Source of the DNA: Microbacterium sp. SD291
GTDB lineage: Bacteria; Actinomycetota; Actinomycetes; Actinomycetales; Microbacteriaceae
Direction: 5' to 3'
Assembly (NCBI RefSeq): GCF_017355365.1
Contig: NZ_JADIJR010000007.1
Coordinates: forward strand, 60,793 to 124,792
Length of the DNA stretch: 64,000 bases
Shown here in pieces: positions 15,603-23,465 of the stretch (within the stretch, counting starts at the first letter, position 1; every line of letters begins with the position of its first letter). The notes below the pieces were generated by a model that ran no database searches, was not told the DNA's origin, and worked only from the letters and a program-made list of their open reading frames with translations. The translations under genes and the position numbers were made by a program.

Positions 15603-16373
15603 TCAGCGCCCGGTGAACTCCGGACGCCGCTTCTCCTGGAAGGCCGCGAAGCCCTCGCGGTAGTCCTCGGTGTCGCACAGTGCCGCCTGGGCGGCGTTCT
15701 CGATGTCCACCGACTCCCACAGCGCCAGCCGCTCCTCGCGGATGCGGGCGATCAGCTGCTTGCTCGCGACGAAAGCCGCGGTGGCACCGCGAGCTGCGGC
15801 GGCAGCGGCATCCGTTGTCGCCTCGACCACCTCGTCGTCGGGGAACACGCGCGAGAACAGGCCGGAGGCGACCGCCTCGGTGCCGTTCATGAGCCGGCCG
15901 GTGTAGATGAGGTCGAGCGTCTTGTGCGCGCCGAGCCGCTCCAGGAACAGCGAGTGCCCGCCGGAGTCGAGGGTCGCGCCGAGCGCCGCGAACGGGGAGC
16001 CGATCTTGGCCGACTCGGCGACGTAGACGACGTCGGTGGCGATGAGAAGCCCGAGTCCGACCCCGAGGCATGCGCCGTGCGCGACCGCGAAGGTCGGCGC
16101 GGGGAAGCGCGACATCCGCTGCAGCAGGGGCGTCACCAGCCCGCCGAGGTAGCCCATGACGTCGTCGTCGCGCGGGTCGATGTCGGAGATGTCACGTCCT
16201 GCGCAGAATGCTCGTCCCTGACCGCGGAGCACGAGGGCGCGAACCCCGGCCGACTCGGCCTCCTCGTACGCCACGTCGAGTCCGTGCAGCGCCTGCTCGT
16301 CGAGTGCGTTGAGCTTCGCGGGGGCGTTCAGGACGACGGTGGCGACGCCGTCGTGGATGGTGAGTTCGATCAT
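15603..16373 (-). CDS. paaG: Ring 1,2-epoxyphenylacetyl-CoA isomerase (PaaG-type enoyl-CoA isomerase)
   Basis: 256 residues of the crotonase fold. The oxyanion-hole blocks are AFCAGRDISD and AHGACLGVGLGL. In place of the second catalytic Glu of hydratases it has an Asp in ATLDSGGH, as in PaaG, which isomerises the ring-epoxide to oxepin-CoA. It lies 13 bases after paaE and is the last gene of the paaABCDE unit, fitting the pathway order. A PaaF-like role cannot be fully excluded, but a separate hydratase is encoded at 32457. Confidence 0.8.
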   Translation of the reverse strand: MIELTIHDGVATVVLNAPAKLNALDEQALHGLDVAYEEAESAGVRALVLRGQGRAFCAGRDISDIDPRDDDVMGYLGGLVTPLLQRMSRFPAPTFAVAHGACLGVGLGLLIATDVVYVAESAKIGSPFAALGATLDSGGHSLFLERLGAHKTLDLIYTGRLMNGTEAVASGLFSRVFPDDEVVEATTDAAAAAARGATAAFVASKQLIARIREERLALWESVDIENAAQAALCDTEDYREGFAAFQEKRRPEFTGR

Positions 16374-16386
16374 CGGATGCTCCGTT

Positions 16387-17553
16387 TCACACGTCGTAGT
16401 CGACCACGAGGCGATCGCTGGTGGGATGGGACTGGCAGGTCAGCACGTAGCCGCGCTCGAGCTCGTCCGGCTCCAGCGCGTAGTTCTCAGTCATCGTCAC
16501 GCTGCCCTCGATCACGCGCGCGCGGCACGTGCCGCAGACGCCGCCCGCGCAGGCGAACGGCGCGTCGGGGCGGACCCGCAGCGCCGCGTTGAGCACCGAC
16601 TCGTGCGCGTCGACCGGGCTCTCCACCGTCGAGGAGACGCCGTCGAGATTCACCTCGATGCGCACCGTCTTCTCGCCGGCGTGCACTTCGACCGGTCGCG
16701 CCGTGCGCAGCGGCTCGTCGCCGGTCGTGAACAGCTCGAAGCGGATGTGCTCCCGGGGCACGCCGACATCGGCGAGCACCTCGCGGCAGAGGTCGACGAG
16801 CGAGAGCGGGCCGCACAGGAACCACTCGTCGACGTCGGCCGGGTCGATGAGCACCCGGAGGATCGTCCGCAGCTTCTCCTCGTCGATCCGGCCCGACAGC
16901 ACTGGCGCCGTGCGCTGCTCGCGGGAGAGCACGTGGTGCAGGGTGAGCCGGGTCGGGTAGCGGTCCTTGAGGTCGGCGAGGTCCTCCAGGAACATCACGT
17001 CCAGCGTCGAGCGATTCGTGTACAGCAGCGTGAAGCGGGAGGTGTCGGACCTCGTCAGCACGGTGTGCGCGAGCGCCATCAGCGGGGTGATGCCGGAGCC
17101 CGCGGCGATGCCGACGACGTGACGGTGATCGAGGTCCTCGAGTCCGGAGGTGAAGGTGCCCTGCGGGCTCATCACATCGATCTCGAAACCCGGATGCAGT
17201 CCCGTCTGGGCCCAGGTCGAGAAGAGGCCGCCCTCGTCCCGCTTGACCGCGACGCTGAGCCGGGTCGGGCGCCCGTCCGTGCGATGCTCCGGTGCGCGGC
17301 ACAGCGAGTACGACCGTCGGATCTCCGAACCCTCCAGGGTGGTGCGCAGCGCCACGTACTGACCGGGGAGGTGGTCGTAGTCGTCGGCCAGCTCTGCGGG
17401 CACGGTGAACGTCACCTCGACGGCATCGTCGGTGAGAGGGCGGACGTCCTCGACGGTCAGGGTGTGGAATCGGGCCCGCTTGCGCTCGCCGGATGCCGGG
17501 AGGGGAGGGGCGGATGCCGGCGAGGCGGCGCCGGGCGAGGTGAACAGCGACAT
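16387..17553 (-). CDS. paaE: Phenylacetyl-CoA epoxidase reductase subunit PaaE
   Basis: 388 residues. The N-terminal FAD domain has RRSYSLCRAP and the NAD domain has GIAAGSGITPLMAL. The C-terminal plant-type ferredoxin shows CAGGVCGTC plus a distal Cys in LTCQSHP. It passes NADPH electrons to the PaaABCD oxygenase. The ATG shares one base with the paaD stop (TGATG). The first 25 residues before the conserved FHTLTVEDV are Ala/Pro-rich and specific to this strain group. The domain set is complete. Confidence 0.95.
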   Translation of the reverse strand: MSLFTSPGAASPASAPPLPASGERKRARFHTLTVEDVRPLTDDAVEVTFTVPAELADDYDHLPGQYVALRTTLEGSEIRRSYSLCRAPEHRTDGRPTRLSVAVKRDEGGLFSTWAQTGLHPGFEIDVMSPQGTFTSGLEDLDHRHVVGIAAGSGITPLMALAHTVLTRSDTSRFTLLYTNRSTLDVMFLEDLADLKDRYPTRLTLHHVLSREQRTAPVLSGRIDEEKLRTILRVLIDPADVDEWFLCGPLSLVDLCREVLADVGVPREHIRFELFTTGDEPLRTARPVEVHAGEKTVRIEVNLDGVSSTVESPVDAHESVLNAALRVRPDAPFACAGGVCGTCRARVIEGSVTMTENYALEPDELERGYVLTCQSHPTSDRLVVDYDV

Positions 17554-18083
17554 CAGTGCACCTTGAAGTGGTCGAAGGGCTCGAGGCAGGCGCGGCATTC
17601 GAACAGCGCCTTGCACGAGGTGGATCCGAAGCGGGAGACCTCGCGGGTGTCCAGCGAGCCGCACCGCGGGCAGCGGACGCTGAGCGCGAGCCGGATCGGG
17701 CCGGCGCCCTTCGACAGGCTCAGGGACCCAACCGCCGCGCGACCCGAGGGCGGGGCGATGCCGTACTCGGAGAGCTTGCGCTTGCCGGCATCCGACATCC
17801 AGTCCGTGGTCCACGCGGGGGAGAGCACGAGACGGACCTCGACGTCGTCGTAGCCGGCCGCGGTCAGCGCGAGGATCACATCGTCGCGGATCACGTCCAT
17901 CGCGGGGCAGCCGCTGTAGGTGGGGGTGATGTCGACGCGGACGGAGTCGCCGTCGACCTCGACGGCCCGGAGCACCCCGAGGTCTTCGATGCTCAGCACG
18001 GGGACCTCCGGATCGGGCACGGATGCCGCGATCCGCCAGGCGTCCTCGGCCACCGGTCCCTGAGCCTGTCGAAGGGTCACCAT
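17553..18083 (-). CDS. paaD: Phenylacetyl-CoA epoxidase maturation protein PaaD
   Basis: 176 residues. It has the MIP18/DUF59 domain (PDPEVPVLSIEDLG, ITPTYSGCPAMDVI) and a C-terminal zinc-type Cys set, RCPRCGS and FECRAC. PaaD is thought to help iron-cluster or diiron assembly in the epoxidase. Two short dispersed repeats are read in frame. One spans the start region and gives TLRQAQGP; the other gives SLSLSKGAGP around residue 122, between the two domains. Neither belongs to the core family sequence. The start overlaps the paaC end by seven bases. Confidence 0.93.
   Translation of the reverse strand: MVTLRQAQGPVAEDAWRIAASVPDPEVPVLSIEDLGVLRAVEVDGDSVRVDITPTYSGCPAMDVIRDDVILALTAAGYDDVEVRLVLSPAWTTDWMSDAGKRKLSEYGIAPPSGRAAVGSLSLSKGAGPIRLALSVRCPRCGSLDTREVSRFGSTSCKALFECRACLEPFDHFKVH
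17707..17729. repeat. Dispersed repeat R1, inside paaD
   Basis: Contains CCCTTCGACAGGCTCAGGG followed by ACCC. It is read in frame as SLSLSKG in the PaaD interdomain linker. Other R1 copies lie at 18055, 19245, 31485 and (diverged) 63082. Confidence 0.8.
18055..18078. repeat. Dispersed repeat R1, at the paaC/paaD junction
   Basis: GGTCCCTGAGCCTGTCGAAG plus GGTC. It supplies codons 2-9 of PaaD and overlaps the paaC stop codon. Confidence 0.8.
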
Positions 18084-18964
18084 GATGCCCCCGGATGACG
18101 CCTTGCCAGCACCTGCATCTCGGCGAGGATGTGGCCGAGCGGGGTGGAGTGGGCGCCGTGCCGGCCGCCCGCAGATGAGGCGGCCACGGCGGGAACGGTG
18201 AGCTCTGCCTCGGCGAAGACTGTGTCGACGACGACGTCGAACCCGGCGCGCAGGGAGGAGGGGCGCACGGCGGCGTCGCCGAGGCGATCGATCAGCGGCT
18301 CGTCACGGAACAGCTCGTCGGCGTACGGCCATACGTCGCCGAGGGCGCGGACGATCCGGCTCCGGGACTCCTCGGTGCCGCCGGCCAGGCGGAGCACCCA
18401 CTGCACGGCGTGATCGCGGTGGTAGTCGACCTCCTTGAGTGACTTCTCGGCGATCGCTGCAAACGTCTCGTCGGTGCTCGCGCGCAGGGCGGAGTACAGC
18501 TCGAACATGTACGTGGACACGATGAACTGGCGGGCGATGGTCTGCGCGAAGTCGCCGTTGGGCTGCTCGACGATCCAGGAGCTTCGGAACTCCGGCTCGT
18601 CGCGGAAGTACGCGAGGTCGTCTTCGCTGCGGCCGTCGTAGGAGCCGGCGTAGTGGAGGAAGGAGCGGGCGTGACCGAGCAGGTCGAGCGCGATGTTGCC
18701 GAGCGCCACGTCCTCCTCGAGCTCGGGGGCGCGCGAGATCCAGTCGCCGAACTGCTGCGACAGGATCAGGGCGTCGTCGCCCAGCCAGAGCGCGTACTCG
18801 GCGATGTCGGCGGATGCCGCGACAGCGCCCGTGCCGGCGAGCTCCTCGCTCAGCTGAAGCTGGTCGACCGTGACGTCGCCATGGGGGGACGTATCGAGGT
18901 CGGGTCGCTTCGTTTCGTCTCGCTCCTTCGTCGCTCGCTCAACGACCGGGGGCTTCTCGCTCAC
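18077..18964 (-). CDS. paaC: Phenylacetyl-CoA epoxidase structural subunit PaaC
   Basis: 295 residues from GTG 18964, overlapping the paaB stop (GTGA). The ferritin-like subunit pairs with PaaA and lacks the full diiron ligand set in the family. Typical blocks are EYALWLGDDALILSQQ, DWISRAPELEEDVALGNIALDLLGHARS and KEVDYHRDHAVQWVLRL. The first 30 residues or so, with PVVERATKERDETKRP, do not belong to the family. They are encoded by dispersed repeat R2. If the repeat were removed the start would lie nearer residue 33. Confidence 0.93.
   Translation of the reverse strand: MSEKPPVVERATKERDETKRPDLDTSPHGDVTVDQLQLSEELAGTGAVAASADIAEYALWLGDDALILSQQFGDWISRAPELEEDVALGNIALDLLGHARSFLHYAGSYDGRSEDDLAYFRDEPEFRSSWIVEQPNGDFAQTIARQFIVSTYMFELYSALRASTDETFAAIAEKSLKEVDYHRDHAVQWVLRLAGGTEESRSRIVRALGDVWPYADELFRDEPLIDRLGDAAVRPSSLRAGFDVVVDTVFAEAELTVPAVAASSAGGRHGAHSTPLGHILAEMQVLARRHPGASW
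18907..18950. repeat. Dispersed repeat R2, at the start of paaC
   Basis: Contains TTTCGTCTCGCT and GCTCGCTCAACGACCGGG. Read in the minus direction it encodes the VERATKERDETKRP tract at the PaaC N-terminus. Related copies are at 35579 and 32418. Confidence 0.75.
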
Positions 18965-19287
18965 AGGTGCGGCACCCCCTCGGACGCGGTGTAGTACACC
19001 GCGTGGCGGTAGTTCTTGCCGGCTGGGCTCTCGAAGTACGCGCCCTTCGCGTCGGGGTCGCTCGTGGTGATCGCCTCGGCGGGGACTGCCCAGATCGACA
19101 CGCCCTCACCTCGCCGCGTGTAGAGGTCACGCGCGTTGCGGATCGCCATCTCGGCATCCGGAGCGTGCAGCGATCCGACGTGCACGTGGCTGAGTCCGCG
19201 GTTCGCGCGGACGAAGATCTCCCAGAGGGGCCACACTTCCCGCTGGGTCCCTGAGCTTGTCGAAGTGCCGGCGCCGGGGGTCGCCAT
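18961..19287 (-). CDS. paaB: Phenylacetyl-CoA epoxidase subunit PaaB
   Basis: 108 residues from ATG 19287, which shares one base with the paaA stop. The family core is WPLWEIFVRANRGLSHVHVGSLHAPDAEMAIRNARDLYTRRGEGVSIW. PaaB bridges PaaAC dimers in the epoxidase. The first 14 residues, GAGTSTSSGTQ, come from an R1 repeat copy read in frame and are not conserved in the family. Confidence 0.95.
   Translation of the reverse strand: MATPGAGTSTSSGTQREVWPLWEIFVRANRGLSHVHVGSLHAPDAEMAIRNARDLYTRRGEGVSIWAVPAEAITTSDPDAKGAYFESPAGKNYRHAVYYTASEGVPHL
19245..19269. repeat. Dispersed repeat R1, at the start of paaB
   Basis: GGGTCCCTGAGCTTGTCGAA plus GTGCC. It supplies the STSSGTQ residues at the PaaB N-terminus. 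Confidence 0.8.
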
Positions 19288-20267
19288 CACGCCACCTTCC
19301 CTTCTGCGCGAAGGGCGTGCTTGCGGGCATACTCGGCTGCGGCCTCGCGCACCCAAGCGCCTTCCTCATGGGCGGTGCGGCGGCGCTCCAGGCGCTCGGC
19401 GTTGCAGGGCCCGTTGCCCCGGAGCACCTCGAAGAACTCGTCCCAGTCGATCTCGCCGATGTCGTACTGCCCGCTCTCCTCGTTCCATGCGAGGTCGGGG
19501 TCGGGCAGCGTCACGCCGAGGATCTCCGCCTGCGGCACGAGCATCCCGACGAAGCGCTGGCGCAGCTCGTCGTTGGAGAAGCGCTTGATCTTCCACTTCA
19601 TCGACTGCGCCGAGTTCGGCGACTGGTCATCCGGCGGCCCGAACATCGCGAGGCTCGGCCAGTACCAGCGGTTCACGGCATCCTGCGCCATCTGGCGCTG
19701 CTCCTCGGTGCCCTGCATCAGGCTCAGCAGGATCTCGAATCCCTGGCGCTGGTGGAAGGACTCCTCCTTGCACACGCGCACCATGGCGCGGCCGTACGGG
19801 CCATAGGAGGCGCGGCACAGCGGCACCTGGTTGCAGATGGCCGCGCCGTCGACGAGCCAGCCGATCGCGCCCATGTCGGCCCAGGTCGGGGTGGGGTAGT
19901 TGAAGATCGACGAGTACTTGGCCTTGCCGCTGATGAGCTGGTCCATCATCTCGTCGCGGGTGATGCCGAGCGTCTGGGCGGCGGAGTAGAGGTAGAGCCC
20001 GTGTCCGGCCTCGTCCTGCACCTTCGCCATCAGGATGGCCTTGCGCTTGAGGCTCGGTGCGCGCGTGATCCAGTTGCCCTCGGGCTGCATGCCGATGATC
20101 TCGGAGTGCGCATGCTGGCTGATCTGGCGGATCAGCGTCTTCCGGTACGCGTCCGGCATCCAGTCGCGGGGCTCGATGCGCTGCTCGTTCGCGATCAGCT
20201 CGTCGAAAACGCGCTCTTCTTCGGAGAGGTCCCCCTCGACGAGGGAGAGGTCTGCGGGACTGGTCAT
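19287..20267 (-). CDS. paaA: Phenylacetyl-CoA epoxidase catalytic subunit PaaA
   Basis: 326 residues; GAGGAGT six bases before ATG 20267. The ferritin-like diiron ligands lie in [27 protein letters not shown] and [11 protein letters not shown]. It inserts one oxygen atom into phenylacetyl-CoA to give the ring 1,2-epoxide. It is the first gene of the overlapping paaABCDE-paaG unit and is preceded by a TetR-type operator. The length matches the family, and there are no missing ligands by eye. Confidence 0.96.
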   Translation of the reverse strand: MTSPADLSLVEGDLSEEERVFDELIANEQRIEPRDWMPDAYRKTLIRQISQHAHSEIIGMQPEGNWITRAPSLKRKAILMAKVQDEAGHGLYLYSAAQTLGITRDEMMDQLISGKAKYSSIFNYPTPTWADMGAIGWLVDGAAICNQVPLCRASYGPYGRAMVRVCKEESFHQRQGFEILLSLMQGTEEQRQMAQDAVNRWYWPSLAMFGPPDDQSPNSAQSMKWKIKRFSNDELRQRFVGMLVPQAEILGVTLPDPDLAWNEESGQYDIGEIDWDEFFEVLRGNGPCNAERLERRRTAHEEGAWVREAAAEYARKHALRAEGKVA

Positions 20268-20297
20268 CGTCGACTCCTCGGCATCCGGTCTTCTTTA

Positions 20298-20312
20298 CTG
20301 ACCGATCGTTAG
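20298..20312. promoter_or_regulatory. Candidate TetR-type operator upstream of paaA
   Basis: CTGACCGATCGTTAG is a 15-base pseudo-palindrome: the outer arms CTGAC and GTTAG match at four of five positions. It stands 31-45 bases before the paaA ATG. Actinobacterial TetR regulators of CoA-thioester catabolism use similar sites. The TetR gene at 38637 is the best candidate for its binder. Confidence 0.5.
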
Positions 20313-20354
20313 GTAATTCTGACACAGGTGGATGCCATTCTTCAAGGCGGCCCC

Positions 20355-20774
20355 TCAGCGGGATCGTGAGATGAGCTCGAGCAGCGCCCGGCCGTACGCC
20401 TCGGCCGGGTCCGGATGCTCGAACTCGAGCGCCTCGCCGGCGATCTCTATCACCACCCGGAAGCTGTCCTCCAGGCGCACGAGCAGGCGGAACGTCCGGC
20501 GGAGCATGTCGCGCAGCTGATCCTCGCGGGGGAGCCACACCGCGTCGGCCAGGGTCACCGCATCGAGTGCCCACTCGGTGGTCCCGTTGAACGCGAGATC
20601 GGTGCCGCTGGGGGTCTGCCGGGCCTCGATCGTCATCTCGCTCACCGTGAAGACGTCGGCCTCCGCCTCGAGCTCGACCTCATCGGGAAGGTCGAGCTGG
20701 AACCGGTCGCCCTCGGCCGGGTGCCAGACGAGGCCGGCGTCTCGGAGTGCGACGGCAAGTTCGCGGGTGATCAT
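20355..20774 (-). CDS. Conserved actinobacterial protein of unknown function
   Basis: 139 residues. It is acidic with alternating strand-like segments (FQLDLPDEVELEAEADVFTVSEM) and one Arg-rich helix (REDQLRDMLRRTFRLLVRLEDSF). There is no signal peptide or membrane segment. I do not recognise a catalytic motif; similar proteins in related genomes carry unreliable names. The TAGCGT element six bases before the ATG indicates a leaderless transcript of its own, so it is probably not part of the paa unit 88 bases downstream. No function is proposed. Confidence 0.7.
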   Translation of the reverse strand: MITRELAVALRDAGLVWHPAEGDRFQLDLPDEVELEAEADVFTVSEMTIEARQTPSGTDLAFNGTTEWALDAVTLADAVWLPREDQLRDMLRRTFRLLVRLEDSFRVVIEIAGEALEFEHPDPAEAYGRALLELISRSR

Positions 20775-20780
20775 CCATCC

Positions 20781-20786
20781 ACGCTA
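20781..20786 (-). promoter_or_regulatory. Leaderless -10 element TAGCGT
   Basis: On the minus strand TAGCGT then GGATGG then the ATG of the gene ending at 20355. Spacing is exactly six bases. Confidence 0.55.
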
Positions 20787-20802
20787 GACGAACCGATGCC
20801 GG

Positions 20803-21570
20803 TCAGTCGTCGATCGGCGCGATGCGAGGCGGCCAGGTCGTCGCGCCGAGCTCGCGCGAGATGTTGCGGGCCGTCTCGCGCAGGGCGTTGAGGACGGTGT
20901 CGGATGCCGGTGTCCCCGAGGTCGGCATCACCACGGCGACAGCCGCGACGATGTCGTTCGAGGCATCCGCGACCGGGGCCGCGATCGACGACTCGCCGAG
21001 CACCGCCTCGTCTAACTCGCTCGCGCTGCCCCGTTCGGCGATGGCCGGCAGTTCGAGGGTGAGTCGGGCGACGTCGGTGATGGTGTCGCCGGTGAGGCTG
21101 CGCAGCGGCTGCTCGAAGACCGTCCGCTGGAACCCGAGGTCGTATGCGAGGAGCACCTTGCCCATCGCCGAGGCGTGCGCGGGGATCGCCACGCCGGTCT
21201 CGAGCATCTGCTGGCTGTCGTCGGGGCGCAGGTTGTGGTGGATCACGAGCACCTCGTGGAAGTGCGGCGCGCCGAGCCGCACCGACATGCTCGTGCGCCG
21301 GGCGAGCTCCTGGGTCCAGCGCATAGCCCGTGCGCGCACGTCGAGCGTGTCGAGGTAGACATTGCTGAGGCGGAGCAGCGTCGGCCCGAGCATGTAGCGC
21401 TGACCGCCGCGCTCCTTCGCGACGAGCCCGTGCTCGCGCAGCGACTTCACGATCCCGTGCACGGTGGACGGCGGAAGACCCAGCGCGAGTGCGAGGTCGG
21501 TGATGCCGAGATGGCGCGCGCCTTGAAGCAGTTCGAGCACCTTCGCGGCGCGATCGATGGCCTGGATCAT
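20803..21570 (-). CDS. IclR-family regulator, probably of the DHA kinase operon
   Basis: 255 residues from ATG 21570 with AGGAGGAGG upstream. The winged helix reads GITDLALALGLPPSTVHGIVKSLREHGLV. The C-terminal effector domain includes VIHHNLRPDD, PAHASAMGKVLLAYD and DASNDIVAAVAVVMP. GylR-like members respond to glycerol metabolites. It is transcribed divergently from dhaKLM over a 169-base region that has inverted repeats at the dhaK promoter. Regulation of that operon is therefore likely, probably with glycerol or dihydroxyacetone as inducer. Confidence 0.85.
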   Translation of the reverse strand: MIQAIDRAAKVLELLQGARHLGITDLALALGLPPSTVHGIVKSLREHGLVAKERGGQRYMLGPTLLRLSNVYLDTLDVRARAMRWTQELARRTSMSVRLGAPHFHEVLVIHHNLRPDDSQQMLETGVAIPAHASAMGKVLLAYDLGFQRTVFEQPLRSLTGDTITDVARLTLELPAIAERGSASELDEAVLGESSIAAPVADASNDIVAAVAVVMPTSGTPASDTVLNALRETARNISRELGATTWPPRIAPIDD

Positions 21571-21629
21571 GGGGCCTCCTCCTTCCGGTGCGTCGTCGAG
21601 CCGGGTTAGTCGAGTCGTCTCGATCGATC

Positions 21630-21672
21630 TTGACAAGTCGACTGGCTCCGAGCATATTCGACATTGACGAAT
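21630..21672 (+). promoter_or_regulatory. dhaK promoter with inverted repeat at the start site
   Basis: TTGACA (21630-21635), 17 bases, then CATATT (21653-21658). The repeat ATTCG-N7-CGAAT (21656-21672) covers the -10 end and the expected start near 21665. A perfect palindrome TTCGCGAA follows at 21685-21692. Both are reasonable IclR-type sites. The leader would be about 75 bases. Confidence 0.55.
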
Positions 21673-21739
21673 AACTTTCCGATTTTCGCGAATGATCTTC
21701 GCGAGAATCCGCACGGCCGAGATCAAGGGAGATCGCACG

Positions 21740-22732
21740 ATGAAGAAGCTCATCAACGCACCGGAGGACGTACTCGTCGAGTCGCTACGGGGAGTCGCGC
21801 TCGCGCACCCCGAGCTGGCCGTCGATCTCACCACCCACGTCATCACGCGCGCCACGCCGAAGGAGCAGGGCAAGGTCGCGGTGGTCTCGGGCGGCGGGTC
21901 GGGGCACGAGCCGCTGCATGGAGGCTTCGTCGGGCTGGGGATGCTCGACGCCGCGGTCGCCGGCGAGGTGTTCACCTCGCCCACGCCCGATCGGGTGCAG
22001 GCTGCGACCAAGGCCGTCGACCGCGGGGCCGGCGTGCTGCACATCGTGAAGAACTACACCGGCGACGTGCTCAATTTCGAGATGGCCGCCGAGCTCGCCT
22101 CGATGGAGGGGATCGAGGTCGGCACGGTCGTGGTCGACGATGACGTCGCCGTGCAGGATTCCCTGTACACGGCGGGACGGCGTGGCGTCGGCCTCACGGT
22201 GCTGCTCGAGAAGCTCGTCGGCGCGGCGGCCGAGGAGGGGCGCGATCTGGCGTCCGTCGTCGAGCTCGCCAAGCGCATCAACGGCGACGGGCGCTCGATG
22301 GGGATGGCCCTGACGAGCTGCACCGTGCCCGCCGCGGGAAAGCCGACCTTCGATCTCCCCGACGACCAGATGGAGATCGGCATCGGCATCCATGGCGAAC
22401 CGGGCCGTCACCGGGAGCCACTCGCCCCGGCATCCGACATCGCCCGTCAGCTCGTCGAGCCGATCCTGGCCGATCTCGGCTCCGCAGGGCCGGCGATCGT
22501 CATGCTCAACGGCATGGGAGCGACGCCGCTCATCGAGCTGTACCTGATGTACGGCGAGGTCGCCGCGCTCCTGGAGAAGGCCGGCGTACGGATCGCGCGC
22601 AACCTGGTCGGCAACTACATCACGTCTCTCGACATGGCCGGATGCTCGGTCACGGTGCTCAAGGCGGACGACGAGCTGCTGCGGCTCTGGGACGCGCCGG
22701 TGAACACGCCGGGACTCCGCTGGGGCGCGTGA
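21740..22732 (+). CDS. dhaK: Dihydroxyacetone kinase subunit DhaK
   Basis: 330 residues from ATG 21740; AGGGAGA precedes it. The substrate-binding His218 in GIGIHGEPG is at the same number as in E. coli DhaK. Other blocks are [18 protein letters not shown] and GEVFTSP. DhaK holds dihydroxyacetone covalently as a hemiaminal while DhaL transfers phosphate to it. The partner genes dhaL and dhaM follow, so the kinase is PEP-dependent. A large hairpin separates it from dhaL. Confidence 0.95.
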   Translation: MKKLINAPEDVLVESLRGVALAHPELAVDLTTHVITRATPKEQGKVAVVSGGGSGHEPLHGGFVGLGMLDAAVAGEVFTSPTPDRVQAATKAVDRGAGVLHIVKNYTGDVLNFEMAAELASMEGIEVGTVVVDDDVAVQDSLYTAGRRGVGLTVLLEKLVGAAAEEGRDLASVVELAKRINGDGRSMGMALTSCTVPAAGKPTFDLPDDQMEIGIGIHGEPGRHREPLAPASDIARQLVEPILADLGSAGPAIVMLNGMGATPLIELYLMYGEVAALLEKAGVRIARNLVGNYITSLDMAGCSVTVLKADDELLRLWDAPVNTPGLRWGA

Positions 22733-22744
22733 CCCACCCGATTC

Positions 22745-22797
22745 CGGTCGCACTTCGCGCCAGTGCCAACGCTCGGCACTGTGCTGAAGTGCGACCG
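22745..22797. repeat. Large nested hairpin between dhaK and dhaL
   Basis: Outer 12-base arms CGGTCGCACTTC (22745-22756) and GAAGTGCGACCG (22786-22797) are perfect. The inner stem AGTGCC/GGCACT (22762-22767, 22775-22780) has a seven-base loop. It lies inside the operon, 24 bases before dhaL. It may adjust the dhaK:dhaL ratio. The outer arm resembles the paaG-ligB hairpin, so it may be a mobile palindromic repeat. Confidence 0.7.
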
Positions 22798-22820
22798 AAA
22801 CAGCTGTGAAAGGACTTCGC

Positions 22821-23465
22821 ATGACCACCACCATCGACACCTCCACCCTTCTCGACTGGATCTCGCGGTTCCGCGACGCCGTCACCGAGAAGCGCGAGTG
22901 GCTCACTGAACTGGACTCGGCGATCGGCGACGCCGATCACGGCGCCAACATGACCAGGGGCATGGCGGCCGTCGTGGAGAAGCTCGACGGCGGGGCGCCC
23001 GCGACGATCGACGAGCTGCTGAAGACCGTCGGCATGACCCTGGTCAGCTCGGTCGGCGGCGCGAGCGGCCCGCTGTACGGCACCCTGTTCCTGCGCATGG
23101 GCATGGCGGCGGGGGCGGTCGAGCAGGTCGATTCCGCCGGGCTCGCCGCGGCTCTGCGGGCGGGACTCGACGGGATCGTCGCCCGCGGCAAGGCCGAGGC
23201 GGGCGACAAGACGCTCTTCGATGCGATGGCGCCCGCGGTGGACGCCTTCGACGTCGCCGTCGCCAGGGAGATCCCCATCGCGGACGCCGCTCGCGGAGCC
23301 GCGGACGCAGCGGCGGCAGGGCGCGACGCCACGCTGCCGCTCGTGGCGCGCAAGGGTCGCGCGAGCTACCTGGGCGAGCGGAGCGCCGGGCACCTCGATC
23401 CGGGTGCCGCGTCGATGGCGATCCTCTTCGAGACCCTGGCCGCGGCGATCGCGGGCGCCAGCTGA
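22821..23465 (+). CDS. dhaL: Dihydroxyacetone kinase ADP-binding subunit DhaL
   Basis: 214 residues from ATG 22821 with GAAAGGA upstream. The metal/nucleotide loop reads LDSAIGDADHGANMTRG, followed by SVGGASGPLYGTLFLRM and later GDKTLFDAM and ASYLGERSAGHLDPGAASM. It carries a tightly bound ADP that is rephosphorylated by DhaM. Its stop shares one base with the dhaM start. Confidence 0.95.
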   Translation: MTTTIDTSTLLDWISRFRDAVTEKREWLTELDSAIGDADHGANMTRGMAAVVEKLDGGAPATIDELLKTVGMTLVSSVGGASGPLYGTLFLRMGMAAGAVEQVDSAGLAAALRAGLDGIVARGKAEAGDKTLFDAMAPAVDAFDVAVAREIPIADAARGAADAAAAGRDATLPLVARKGRASYLGERSAGHLDPGAASMAILFETLAAAIAGAS

